Assembly: GCA_021812385.1 (NCBI GenBank)
Contig: JAKANO010000007.1
Span: forward strand, 76,512 to 140,511
Reading direction: 5' to 3'
From: Pseudomonadota bacterium
GTDB taxonomy: Bacteria; Pseudomonadota; Gammaproteobacteria; Burkholderiales; Thiobacteraceae
DNA length: 64,000 nt
The notes below the pieces were generated by a model. The model had not been told where the DNA came from and made no database searches. It was given only the letters and a program-made list of their open reading frames with translations. The translations under genes and the position numbers were made by a program. This document shows, piece after piece, positions 25,277 through 33,048 of this stretch; within the stretch, counting starts at the first letter, position 1, and each line of letters starts with the position of its first letter.

Positions 25277-25729
25277 ATGGGTTCAATCAGTGAAATACTC
25301 ACGCGCGGCCAAGCGCGCGCAAAACAAGCCAACTTACCCTACCACGGCGCGCTTATGCCGCAAGAAGCCCATCTTATTTTGACGCTAGCGCCGCAAGCCC
25401 AACTCGTTGACGTACGCGCACGCGCCGAATGGGATTTGGTCGGCATGATTCCGAATAGCGTGCAAGTGGAATGGCTCACCTACCCGGGCTGGCATCCGAA
25501 CCCGAATTTCGTCCTACAGCTCAAGCAACTGGTGGATCATGAAGCGCTCACGCTGTTCATCTGCCGCAATGGCGCGCGTTCGCATAAATCCGCAGAGGCG
25601 GCAGCCCAGTCAGGATTCCTGGAGTGTTACAACGTGCTGGAAGGGTTCGAGGGCGATCGCGACAAGGACGCGCAGCAGCGCAAAATCAATGGCTGGAAGA
25701 ATGCTGGTTTGCCATGGGTGCAGAGTTAG
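25277..25729 (+). CDS. Single-domain rhodanese-like sulfurtransferase
   Basis: The 150 residues form one rhodanese domain, with VDVRARAEWDLVGMIPNS and an active-site loop CRNGARS with Cys96, the CRxGxRS type usual in proteobacterial thiosulfate sulfurtransferases. The partner and sulfur donor are unknown. No signal peptide is seen, so it should be cytoplasmic. It is divergent from the CDF gene (67 bases apart) and starts at ATG 25277 behind TAAGGA. Confidence 0.92.
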   Translation: MGSISEILTRGQARAKQANLPYHGALMPQEAHLILTLAPQAQLVDVRARAEWDLVGMIPNSVQVEWLTYPGWHPNPNFVLQLKQLVDHEALTLFICRNGARSHKSAEAAAQSGFLECYNVLEGFEGDRDKDAQQRKINGWKNAGLPWVQS

Positions 25730-25734
25730 TTTTT

Positions 25735-25831
25735 AGGCGCCGGGCGTCAGGCGTCAGGCGCCGGGTAAAGCGCCGTGGCTTGAGTTAAAATGCCAATCCC
25801 TGACGCCCGATGCCTGACGCCCGATGCCTGA
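25735..25831. repeat. GCGTCAGGC-type palindrome, copy F, overlapping the aroE start
   Basis: The left half (25735-25765) repeats GGCGTCAGGC-type units and the right half (25799-25831) repeats CTGACGCCCGATGC. The halves are partly complementary, around CCTGACGCCCG / CGGGCGTCAGG. The right half contains two ATG triplets, the second of which is the aroE start codon. Confidence 0.75.
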
Positions 25832-26639
25832 CCAATACGCCGTTTTCGGCAATCCTATTGCGCATAGCAAATCACCGTTGATTCATGCCGCGTTCGCCCG
25901 CCAGACGGGCGAGGATCTGCGCTACGAAGCGCGGCTCGCCCCGCTCGATGGCTTTGCTGCAATGGTCGATCTGTTTCGCGCCTCCGGCGCTTGCGGTGCG
26001 AATGTCACGGTGCCCTTCAAACTCGATGCTTACCGCTACGCCAACGAATTGACCGAGCGCGCCAAGCTCGCGCAAGCGGTGAATACGCTCAAATTCGACG
26101 GCGAGCGCATCTTGGGCGACAACACCGACGGCGCAGGATTAGTGCGCGATATCGAATGCAATCTCGGCTTCACGCTTGCCGGCAAGGATGTGTTGCTGAT
26201 GGGCGCGGGCGGCGCGGCGCGCGGTGTGTTGCTGCCCTTGCTCGGCTGCAAACCGCAATCGCTCACCATCGCCAATCGCACGCCGCAAAAAGCGCAGGAT
26301 CTCGCGCAGCATTTCGCTGCGCACGGCGTGCTGCGTGCGCGGGATTACGCGAGCTTGGCCGGCGATCGTTACGATCTTGTGATCAACGCAACTTCCAGCA
26401 GTCTCAACGACGCCTTGCCGCCGCTGCCGCCGCGCCTGTTTCCGCCCGGCGCGCTGGCCTATGACATGATGTATGGCAAAGGACTCACGCCGTTTCTCGC
26501 CTTTGCCGAGGCCAACCAGGCGCAAATCCTGGCGGATGGCCTGGGGATGCTGGTAGAACAGGCGGCGGAAGCTTTTTATGTGTGGCGCGGCGTACGGCCC
26601 GAGACGCGCCCGGTAATCGAACAATTGAGAAAAACGTAG
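25824..26639 (+). CDS. aroE: Shikimate dehydrogenase (NADP+)
   Basis: AroE reduces 3-dehydroshikimate to shikimate in aromatic amino acid synthesis. In 271 residues it has GNPIAHSKSP (shikimate-binding serines), NVTVPFK with the catalytic Lys66, NTDGAGLV with Asp102, and a GAGGAARGVL dinucleotide loop near 127. The NRT segment that follows favours NADP. The start codon at 25824 falls within a palindromic repeat and lacks an obvious ribosome-binding site; the following residues (YAVFGNPI) are the normal AroE N-terminus, so the start cannot be much later. mtgA follows after 8 bases. Confidence 0.95.
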   Translation: MPDQYAVFGNPIAHSKSPLIHAAFARQTGEDLRYEARLAPLDGFAAMVDLFRASGACGANVTVPFKLDAYRYANELTERAKLAQAVNTLKFDGERILGDNTDGAGLVRDIECNLGFTLAGKDVLLMGAGGAARGVLLPLLGCKPQSLTIANRTPQKAQDLAQHFAAHGVLRARDYASLAGDRYDLVINATSSSLNDALPPLPPRLFPPGALAYDMMYGKGLTPFLAFAEANQAQILADGLGMLVEQAAEAFYVWRGVRPETRPVIEQLRKT

Positions 26640-26647
26640 CAAGCGCA

Positions 26648-27352
26648 ATGTTAAAAAAAATCTGGCGGGTCTTGTGGCGCGGCATCGCGCTGTTGTTGGT
26701 ATTGGTGTTGGCGTACGAGCTATGGATTTTCGCGCACGTGTGGTGGTACGTCGATCACAATCCCAGCATGACGGCATTCATGGAGCGGCGCTTGGTCTTG
26801 ATGCAGGAAAAAATGGGCGACGATGCGGCGCTCAAGCACCGCTGGGTGCCCTACGAAAAAATCTCGATCAATTTGAAGCGGGCCTTGATTGCGGCCGAAG
26901 ATTCCAAGTTTCTCGAGCATGAAGGTTTTGATATCGAGGGCATCGAAAAGGCGCTCAAGAAAAATGAGAAGAAGGGCAAGGTCGTCGCCGGCGGCTCGAC
27001 CATCAGCCAGCAATTGGCGAAGAATTTATTCCTGTCCGGCGAGCGTTCGTATGTGCGCAAGGGCCAAGAGGCCATCATCACGCTGATGCTGGAAAAAATG
27101 ATGCCCAAGCGCCGCATTCTGGAAATTTATCTGAATGTGATCGAGTGGGGCGAGGGCGTGTATGGCGCCGAGGCTGCCGCACGCCATTACTATCACACCA
27201 GCGCGGCAAATCTTGGCCCGGCGCAAGCAGCGCGCTTGGCGGCGATGGTGCCGCGTCCGCGCTATTTTGAGAAACGCCCCAACTCGCCTTTCCTCGCGCG
27301 CCAGGCGGCGCGCATCGAAGCACGCCTGTATCAGGTGGAAGTGCCCAAGTAA
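26648..27352 (+). CDS. mtgA: Monofunctional biosynthetic peptidoglycan transglycosylase
   Basis: MtgA polymerises lipid II into glycan strands at the inner membrane. The 234 residues have an N-terminal membrane anchor (about 12-35) and a GT51 domain: catalytic Glu84 in AAEDSKFLEHEGFD, GGSTISQQLAKNL, and ILEIYLNVIEWGEGVYGAE. There is no transpeptidase domain. ATG 26648 lies 8 bases after aroE, hence likely the same transcript; the upstream in-frame codon at 26582 is inside aroE. It converges on the small gene at 27431. Confidence 0.96.
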   Translation: MLKKIWRVLWRGIALLLVLVLAYELWIFAHVWWYVDHNPSMTAFMERRLVLMQEKMGDDAALKHRWVPYEKISINLKRALIAAEDSKFLEHEGFDIEGIEKALKKNEKKGKVVAGGSTISQQLAKNLFLSGERSYVRKGQEAIITLMLEKMMPKRRILEIYLNVIEWGEGVYGAEAAARHYYHTSAANLGPAQAARLAAMVPRPRYFEKRPNSPFLARQAARIEARLYQVEVPK

Positions 27353-27430
27353 TAGTTTCAGTTTGTTGAGAAAAGCGATTTGCGCGACGGCAGTTTGGGG
27401 TCGGACGCGGTAGGAGTTTTCCGCAAATGC

Positions 27431-27634
27431 TTAGGCGCAACCGCCTTTGCGCGCGTTGTAGACTGCCATGATCGCTTTGAGTTCATTCAGCACCTGTGTG
27501 CGTTCAGCATCCGCCAAGCGATCGGTTTCCGGCGCTATTTTGCCTTGCTCCAAGATGGCGATGACCTCCGAAACGCGCACGCAGCCGAGTTCGCAAATCA
27601 GCGTAACGTGCTCCTCGACTAGATTGCTGTTCAT
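27431..27634 (-). CDS. Small conserved-looking protein of unknown function
   Basis: This frame encodes 67 residues from ATG 27634. It is largely helical, with a HVTLICELGCVRVSEVIAILEQGK segment rich in hydrophobic residues and cysteines (three in all), then a charged helix with ETDRLADAERTQVLNELKAIM, and a C-terminal KGGCA. It starts 16 bases after comF, on the same strand, and so is probably cotranscribed. I do not recognise the family. A longer frame opens at 27709, but that would overlap comF. It could be a helical bundle or regulator, but nothing shows this. Confidence 0.6.
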   Translation of the reverse strand: MNSNLVEEHVTLICELGCVRVSEVIAILEQGKIAPETDRLADAERTQVLNELKAIMAVYNARKGGCA

Positions 27635-27650
27635 CTGTTCGTGTTCCAGA

Positions 27651-28361
27651 TTAATGATGTGGCAAGGCGCGCGCAACGACCCATAAGCTGACTTGCGCGG
27701 CGCCGGCACGTTTCAAAACTTTTGCGGCCGCGTTGAGCGTTGCGCCGCTGGTCATCACATCGTCGACCAAGGCGATATGCTGGCCTTTAAGATTCTCGTC
27801 GCAGGCGAACGCGCCCTGCATGTTTTTCTTGCGTGCATCCCAATCCAGCGTGGCTTGCGATGCGGTGTTGACGACGCGGCGCGCAAGCTGTGGTGTCAGC
27901 GGCAGATGCAGTTCCTTACTGAGGTGCTTGGCAATTTCGTGCGCCTGGTTGAAGCCGCGTTCGCGCAGTCGCATCGGGTGCAAGGGCATCGGGAGAATGC
28001 TGTCCGGACGTGGTTGTTCGCGCACGCTGTCACGCAATAGTGCGCCGAATAAACGCGCCAGGGCAAGTTGGTGATGGTACTTGTAGGACTGAATTAATTT
28101 ATCCACGGGAAAGGTGTAGTGGAGCGCGGCGGTGGTGCGGTCGAAGGACGGCGGGTGCTGCAGGCATTCGCCGCAGACTTCGGCTATCCCGGGGGCTGCA
28201 CTCGGCGCCGCGCACACCGGGCAGGCGCTTGCATGGCGCGGCAGACCGTCATGGCAGGCAGCGCACACCAAGTGCGCGCCGCTCGCGGCCCCGCACAACA
28301 GGCAGTCTTGTGCAAACCAGGACTGTATAAAATTTGTGCAGCTGTTCAAAAGTTCCGGCAT
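27651..28361 (-). CDS. comF: ComF family protein with phosphoribosyltransferase domain
   Basis: The 236-residue protein has an N-terminal zinc-ribbon-like region with cysteine pairs C20/C23, C33/C36 and C47/C50, then a type I phosphoribosyltransferase domain ending in the PRPP loop VDDVMTSGATL. This is the ComF/GntX layout, linked to DNA uptake in naturally competent bacteria. Type IV pilus genes pilBCD lie elsewhere in the window (52-56 kb), consistent with such a role. It is divergent from bioB. Confidence 0.9.
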   Translation of the reverse strand: MPELLNSCTNFIQSWFAQDCLLCGAASGAHLVCAACHDGLPRHASACPVCAAPSAAPGIAEVCGECLQHPPSFDRTTAALHYTFPVDKLIQSYKYHHQLALARLFGALLRDSVREQPRPDSILPMPLHPMRLRERGFNQAHEIAKHLSKELHLPLTPQLARRVVNTASQATLDWDARKKNMQGAFACDENLKGQHIALVDDVMTSGATLNAAAKVLKRAGAAQVSLWVVARALPHH

Positions 28362-28366
28362 CTTCC

Positions 28367-28395
28367 TTGACTATCGTATCAATATCATTGATTAT
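28367..28395 (+). promoter_or_regulatory. Candidate sigma-70 promoter of the biotin operon
   Basis: TTGACT at 28367-28372 and GATTAT at 28390-28395 are separated by 17 bases, matching a sigma-70 promoter at five and four of six positions. A short GC hairpin (28421-28440) follows in the leader. I see no clear BirA operator dyad of the enteric type. Confidence 0.5.
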
Positions 28396-28467
28396 TCAGC
28401 GATTATTTATTGAGGTCTGTAAGGCGCGCGAGCGCGCTTTGTTGATTATCGCACCGAGGGACCTTGC

Positions 28468-29460
28468 ATGAACCAAATGATATTACCGGCCGATGCGCAA
28501 AGCGCTTGGAGTGTGGCGCAAGTCGAAGCCTTGTTCGCCTTGCCGTTCAACGATTTGATGTATCGCGCGCAGAGCGTGCATCGGGCAAGTTTCGATCCGA
28601 ACGTGGTGCAGCTTTCCACCTTGTTGTCGATCAAGACCGGCGGCTGTCCGGAAGACTGCGGCTATTGTCCGCAATCGGCGCGCCATCATGCCGGCGTGGA
28701 AAACGAGGGCATGTTGCAATTGGAGCAGGTGATCGCCGCCGCCGAGGCCGCGAAGAAAACCGGCGCCACGCGCTTTTGCATGGGCGCCGCTTGGCGCAGC
28801 CCCAAGGATCGCGAGTTGGAGCCGGTGTTTGCGATGGTCAAAGCGGTGAAAGCCCTGGGCATGGAAACCTGTCTCACCGCCGGCATGCTGCGCGAAGGCC
28901 AAGCCGATAAATTGCGCGCCGCCGGTCTCGATTACTACAACCACAATCTCGATACCGCACCGGAGTTTTACGGCGAGATCATCAGCACGCGCGACTATCA
29001 AGACCGGCTCGACACGCTGGGCCGCGTGCGCGATGCCGGCATGCATGTGTGCTGCGGCGGCATCGTCGGCATGGGCGAGTCGCGCAGCCAGCGCGCTGGC
29101 CTCATTGCGCAGCTGGCCAATCTCGATCCGCAACCGGAATCGGTGCCGATCAACATGCTGGTGCAAGTCGAAGGCACGCCGCTGTACGGCACGCAAGCGC
29201 TCGACCCCTTGGAATTCGTGCGCACCATCGCCGTGGCGCGCATCACGCTGCCGAAGAGCTTCGTGCGCCTATCCGCCGGCCGCCAAGAAATGGGCGAGGC
29301 GATTCAGGCGCTGTGTTTTCTGGCCGGCGCGAATTCCATTTTCTACGGCGATAAATTGCTCACCACCGGCAACCCGGAAGCGACGCGCGACATGGCTTTG
29401 CTGGAGAAGTTGGGCATGCGGCCGATGGGCGAAGACGGGCCGGGGCTACGTTCCGGATAA
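28468..29460 (+). CDS. bioB: Biotin synthase
   Basis: BioB inserts sulfur into dethiobiotin, using radical SAM chemistry and a [2Fe-2S] cluster as sulfur source. The 330 residues carry the CxxxCxxC radical-SAM motif C60-x3-C64-x2-C67 ([11 protein letters not shown]), the METCLTAGM and [13 protein letters not shown] segments with additional cluster cysteines, and the late [13 protein letters not shown] 28468 follows GAGGGA. It is the first gene of the bioB-bioF-bioH-bioC unit; bioA and bioD are absent from the window. Confidence 0.97.
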   Translation: MNQMILPADAQSAWSVAQVEALFALPFNDLMYRAQSVHRASFDPNVVQLSTLLSIKTGGCPEDCGYCPQSARHHAGVENEGMLQLEQVIAAAEAAKKTGATRFCMGAAWRSPKDRELEPVFAMVKAVKALGMETCLTAGMLREGQADKLRAAGLDYYNHNLDTAPEFYGEIISTRDYQDRLDTLGRVRDAGMHVCCGGIVGMGESRSQRAGLIAQLANLDPQPESVPINMLVQVEGTPLYGTQALDPLEFVRTIAVARITLPKSFVRLSAGRQEMGEAIQALCFLAGANSIFYGDKLLTTGNPEATRDMALLEKLGMRPMGEDGPGLRSG

Positions 29461-29473
29461 AGTCAAAAGCTTG

Positions 29474-29551
29474 AACCGCGAAGGACGCAAAGGTACGCGA
29501 AGTAAACCCCAGAACACTTGTCCTTTGCGTACCTTTGCGTCCTTTGCGGTT
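29474..29551. repeat. Long inverted repeat, copy G, between bioB and bioF
   Basis: Arms at 29474-29502 and 29523-29551 match at 27 of 29 positions; in the transcript both mismatches are G-U pairs. The unit is AAGGACGCA. The loop is 20 bases. It starts 14 bases after the bioB stop. Confidence 0.9.
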
Positions 29552-29577
29552 AAATTTTTTTTTGCGGTGTTAACCCC

Positions 29578-30738
29578 ATGCCCTTTTCTGATTTAAGCGA
29601 CGAGCTGTATGAACTCGATGCCCAAGGCCTGTTGCGTCACCGCCGCATCCTGGAAAGCGCGCAGGGCGTGCATGTCACGGTCGACGGCTGCGACTATCTG
29701 GCTTTTTGCAGCAACGATTATCTTGGTCTTGCCTCGCATCCGGGTTTGATCGATGCCGCTTGTCGCGGTGCCGGCCAATACGGTGTGGGCGCTGGCGCAT
29801 CGCACCTGATCGTCGGCCACAGCGAGGCGCATCACAAGCTGGAACTGGCCTTGGCGGAGTTTCTCGAGCTGCCGCAAGCGCTGCTGTTTTCCACCGGCTA
29901 CATGGCTAATCTCGGCATCGTGTCCGCGCTGTTGGGGCGCAACGATGTGGTGCTGGCGGATAAGCTCAATCACGCTTCGCTGAATGACGCAGCGCTGCTC
30001 TCGCGTGCCCGGTTTGTGCGCTATAGCCATCTCGATTTGCAGCATTTGGAGCAAGCTTTGATTGGCGCCAAGGGGCGGCGCAAGTTGGTGGTGACCGATG
30101 CCGTATTCAGCATGGACGGCGACGTGGCGCCTGTGCCGGAATTGTTGGCGCTATGCGAACGTTACGATGCCTATCTGATGGTGGACGACGCGCACGGTTT
30201 CGGCGTGCTGGGCGAACATGGGCGCGGCATTCTCGAGCATTTCAATGTGCAATCGCCGCGCATCGTTTACATGGCGACCCTGGGCAAAGCGGCGGGCGTA
30301 TTCGGCGCCTTTGTCGCGGGTAATGATGCGTTGATCCAGACGCTGATCCAGCGCGCGCGCACCTATATTTACACCACGGCGTTTCCGCCGCTGCTGGCCA
30401 CGGCGCTGCTGGCCAGCCTGCATTTGTTCCGGGAAGAGGGGTGGCGCCGCGCGCACCTGCGCGAGTTGATCGCCTATCTCAAAGCGCATCTCCATATGGA
30501 ACGCTGGCCATTGCTGCCCTCGGACACGCCGATTCAGCCGCTCATGATCGGTGGCAACCAGGAAGCGGTGCAACTGGCGGAAGCGCTGCGCATGCAAGGG
30601 ATTCTGGTGCCGGCGATTCGCCCACCGACGGTGCCTAAGGGGCAGGCGCGACTGCGCATTTCGCTTTCGGCGGCGCATAGCAAGGAAGATGTGCGGCGGC
30701 TGTGCGAGGCCTTAAATGAGATTGAGAAAAATGCTTGA
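29578..30738 (+). CDS. bioF: 8-amino-7-oxononanoate synthase
   Basis: BioF condenses pimeloyl-ACP (or CoA) with alanine, a PLP-dependent step. The 386 residues follow the alpha-oxoamine synthase family: NDYLGLASHP, GVGAGASHLIVGH, VVTDAVFSMDGD, VDDAHGFGVLG, and the PLP lysine K237 in TLGKAAGVFG. A strong ribosome-binding site is not evident: the leader after the bioB-bioF palindrome is T-rich. The stop codon abuts the next palindrome. Confidence 0.97.
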   Translation: MPFSDLSDELYELDAQGLLRHRRILESAQGVHVTVDGCDYLAFCSNDYLGLASHPGLIDAACRGAGQYGVGAGASHLIVGHSEAHHKLELALAEFLELPQALLFSTGYMANLGIVSALLGRNDVVLADKLNHASLNDAALLSRARFVRYSHLDLQHLEQALIGAKGRRKLVVTDAVFSMDGDVAPVPELLALCERYDAYLMVDDAHGFGVLGEHGRGILEHFNVQSPRIVYMATLGKAAGVFGAFVAGNDALIQTLIQRARTYIYTTAFPPLLATALLASLHLFREEGWRRAHLRELIAYLKAHLHMERWPLLPSDTPIQPLMIGGNQEAVQLAEALRMQGILVPAIRPPTVPKGQARLRISLSAAHSKEDVRRLCEALNEIEKNA

Positions 30739-30804
30739 ACCGCAGAGGCGCGGAGGCGCTGAGTGTGCAAGCATGTTTTCTCAGCGCCTCCGCGCCTCTG
30801 CGGT
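30739..30804. repeat. Perfect inverted repeat, copy H, between bioF and bioH
   Basis: The arms at 30739-30762 and 30781-30804 are perfectly complementary over 24 bases, starting ACCGCAGAGGCGCGGAGG, with a loop of 18 bases. The element begins on the base after the bioF stop codon and ends ten bases before the bioH ATG, so it is the whole of the junction. Confidence 0.95.
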
Positions 30805-30814
30805 GAGACTTTGA

Positions 30815-31582
30815 ATGCAGTCCCTGCACATTGACACGATCGGCCATGGCCCCGACCTGGTGTTGCTGCATGGCTGGGGCATGCATGGCGGCATTTGGGA
30901 CGGCGTGCGCGAGCAACTGGCGCAACAGTTTCGTCTGCATGTGGTGGATTTGCCGGGCTATGGCGCGAGCGCGCAGCATGATCCCTATACGCTGGCGGAG
31001 CTGGCGCGCATCGTGGCGTTCGCCATGCCGGAACAAACGCATGTCTGTGGTTGGTCGCTGGGCGGGCAGCTGGCGCTGCGGCTGGCGCTGGATTTTCCGG
31101 CGCGTGTCGGCAAGCTGGTTTTGCTGAGCACCACGCCGTGTTTTTGTCAGCGCGCGGATTGGCCGCATGGCATGGACGAAGCAACGCTGCAGGAATTTGC
31201 CCGCAGTTTGGAACAAGATTACGCGGGTACCTTGAAGCGCTTTTTGTCCTTGCAGGCGCGCAGCGGCGAGGATGCGCGCGAGGTCATCGCCGCATTGCGC
31301 GCGAAGCTGTTTGAGCGCGGCGAACCATCGCTGGCAAGCTTGCGCGGCGGCCTGGAAATTTTGCGCGGCCTCGATTTGCGCGACGCGGTAGCGAAGATCG
31401 CTCAACCCGCACTGTTGATTCATGGCGAGCGCGACACCTTGACGCCGCTCGCCGCGGGCGAATGGTTGGCGCGTCACTTGCCGCAGGCTGAATTAAGCAT
31501 CGTGGGCGGCAGCGCCCACGCCCCTTTTCTTTCCCATCGCGCTGAGACGCTGGGTGCAATGGAGCGTTTTTTACATGGCTGA
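30815..31582 (+). CDS. bioH: Pimeloyl-[ACP] methyl ester carboxylesterase
   Basis: BioH removes the methyl group from pimeloyl-ACP methyl ester, ending the BioC-started synthesis. In 255 residues it shows an alpha/beta-hydrolase fold: LLHGWGMHGGIW oxyanion loop, nucleophile GWSLGG with Ser81, HGERDTLTP (acid) and GSAHAPFLSH (histidine). The W and G around the serine fit the BioH rather than other esterase groups. The stop overlaps the bioC start by eight bases. Confidence 0.93.
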   Translation: MQSLHIDTIGHGPDLVLLHGWGMHGGIWDGVREQLAQQFRLHVVDLPGYGASAQHDPYTLAELARIVAFAMPEQTHVCGWSLGGQLALRLALDFPARVGKLVLLSTTPCFCQRADWPHGMDEATLQEFARSLEQDYAGTLKRFLSLQARSGEDAREVIAALRAKLFERGEPSLASLRGGLEILRGLDLRDAVAKIAQPALLIHGERDTLTPLAAGEWLARHLPQAELSIVGGSAHAPFLSHRAETLGAMERFLHG

Positions 31583-32480
31583 AGATTTTGCAATGCGCAT
31601 CGACAAGCGCCTGATGCGGCGCGCCTTCGAGCGTGCCGCGAAGACCTACGATCAAGCGGCGCTATTGCAGCGCGAGGTCAGCCAGCGCCTGTTGGAGCGC
31701 TTGGATTTGGTGAAATTGGCGCCGTCCTTGATTCTCGATGTCGGCAGCGGTACGGGTGTCGCGAGCCGCGCCTTGGCGCAGCGTTATCCCGAGGCACGCG
31801 TTGTCGGGCTCGATATCGCGCATGCGATGTTGCAAGTGGCGCGCCAAAGCGATCCATGGTGGAAGCGCAAGCTGCCGTTTTTGTCCGGAAATTTGCCGAG
31901 TTATGTCGGTGGCGATTTGGAGCGTTTGCCATTCCCGACTTCCAGCGTGAATCTGCTGTGCTCGAATCTCGCGCTGCAGTGGTGCAATGATTTGCCCGCG
32001 GCGTTTGCGGAATTGCGGCGCGTACTCGCACCGGGCGGCTTGCTGATGTTCACGACTTTCGGTCCGGATACGCTGCGCGAGTTGCGCCAAGCCTTTGCTG
32101 GGTTGGACGGTTACACGCATGTGAATCGTTTTATGGATATGCACGATATTGGCGATGAATTGGCCTATGCCGGATTTGCAACCCCGGTGGTGGATATGGA
32201 GTGTCTGACGCTGACTTATGCCGATTTGAGCAGCTTATTGCGCGAGCTGAAAGCGATCGGTGCGCACAATGTCACCAGCGGGCGCGGCCATGGCTTGATG
32301 GGCAAAAATACGTGGCGCACGATGTTGGAAAACTATGAGAAGCTGCGCCAAGATGGTCGCTTGCCGGCGACCTACGAAGTGATCTACGGCCATGCTTGGG
32401 TGAATGAGAAGGCGCCCAAAACGGATGGCCGGCAAGTCATCCAATTTCAAATTCAAGCACGGCAGATGGGCTTGCGCTGA
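31575..32480 (+). CDS. bioC: Malonyl-[ACP] O-methyltransferase
   Basis: BioC methylates malonyl-ACP so that fatty acid synthesis can build a pimeloyl chain. The 301 residues include RAFERAAKTYDQAALLQRE, the SAM loop DVGSGTG from D55, a SNLALQWCNDLP segment and LAPGGLLMFTTFGPDTLREL, which are characteristic of BioC. I chose ATG 31575, overlapping bioH; ATG 31593 (MRIDKR) is an alternative. It is the last gene of the biotin unit. Confidence 0.94.
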   Translation: MAEDFAMRIDKRLMRRAFERAAKTYDQAALLQREVSQRLLERLDLVKLAPSLILDVGSGTGVASRALAQRYPEARVVGLDIAHAMLQVARQSDPWWKRKLPFLSGNLPSYVGGDLERLPFPTSSVNLLCSNLALQWCNDLPAAFAELRRVLAPGGLLMFTTFGPDTLRELRQAFAGLDGYTHVNRFMDMHDIGDELAYAGFATPVVDMECLTLTYADLSSLLRELKAIGAHNVTSGRGHGLMGKNTWRTMLENYEKLRQDGRLPATYEVIYGHAWVNEKAPKTDGRQVIQFQIQARQMGLR

Positions 32481-32675
32481 AGGTGATTTTCCACCGAATT
32501 TTGGGCTTGATTTTTTCGGGCGGCACAGAATCAAATTTTAGGACATCGAAATAACCCATTTAGTAAAAATGGCTTATAGCGGTTTGGGTGCGGAAAATGA
32601 ATAAAAATCAATTAATTAATTGTATTATAAATTGCTAACATAATAACTTTAAATGCATGGAATTAAAGGATTTAT

Positions 32676-32714
32676 ATGAACTTTTTCTTGCGGGGTTTGG
32701 GGCCGGTGTGCTAA
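32676..32714 (+). CDS. Candidate 12-residue leader peptide upstream of coxB
   Basis: ATG 32676 is preceded at proper spacing by AAAGGA and opens a 12-residue frame (MNFFLRGLGPVC) ending at TAA. The ribosome-binding site is better than that of most genes nearby. The final proline, valine and cysteine before the stop would suit a leader peptide whose slow translation controls downstream expression, but no such function is shown. The frame could also be chance. Confidence 0.35.
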   Translation: MNFFLRGLGPVC

Positions 32715-32775
32715 TTTGTCGCACCAAACAGATGCCTATTAAAAACGATTGGTTGGTTTGCTTGGGTGTTTAAAT

Positions 32776-32877
32776 ATGAAGAAGGCAGCAACGCAGCATT
32801 GCCGGCAGATTTCGCAAGGGCTGACCGCTTTAAGTCTCGTTGTCAACGCATTTGAATTCATTCACTGTGTTTTCTAG
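32776..32877 (+). CDS. Candidate 33-residue small protein upstream of coxB
   Basis: ATG 32776 opens a frame of 33 residues with a basic, His/Cys-containing start (MKKAATQHCRQ) and a more hydrophobic second half with a His-Cys pair (FIHCVF) at the end. The ribosome-binding site is weak. It is not a family I know. The presence of metal-ligand residues near oxidase genes is suggestive only. Confidence 0.25.
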   Translation: MKKAATQHCRQISQGLTALSLVVNAFEFIHCVF

Positions 32878-32995
32878 CCTCGATTGAGTTTCAATTTGCC
32901 CGGTTTCCAGTTTGACGGGGCAATCGCTGGGTTTTGCCGATTAACGGGGGATCCATCCGTTTTAGTTCGGTGTGCCTGGTAAATGATTAAGAGAT

Positions 32996-33012
32996 GTTGA
33001 TCCCAGATCAAC
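32996..33012. promoter_or_regulatory. Perfect dyad upstream of coxB, possible operator
   Basis: GTTGATCCCAGATCAAC is a 7-3-7 inverted repeat ending 36 bases before the coxB start. It resembles an FNR/Anr box (TTGAT-N4-ATCAA), but the spacing is five instead of four, so another regulator is more likely. Confidence 0.5.
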
Positions 33013-33048
33013 GCTAAATTTTTAGGTTTAAACGTCAAGGGGGTAGCA

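Larger units (their letters stand above)
32481..33048 (+). other. 568-base A+T-rich leader region upstream of the cytochrome oxidase operon
   Basis: This gap has no long gene. It is markedly more A+T-rich than its surroundings in 32560-32700. It contains a 12-codon frame with a good ribosome-binding site (32676-32714), a 33-codon frame (32776-32877) and a perfect dyad at 32996-33012. I see no confident sigma-70 promoter, although several TAT-rich stretches could serve as -10 elements. It is the likely site of promoter and control of the aa3 oxidase operon. Confidence 0.6.

Noticed and set aside
28421..28440. Riboswitch or biotin operator in the bioB leader
   Set aside because: Only a short GC-rich hairpin is present; no biotin-operator dyad or riboswitch fold could be supported.
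7500..31000. CRISPR array in the repeat-rich intergenic regions
   Set aside because: The units are 8-12 bases and inverted, without regular spacers, and no cas gene is present.
32997..33011. Possible FNR/Anr box before coxB
   Set aside because: Half-sites TTGAT and ATCAA are present but separated by five bases; the accepted spacing is four.
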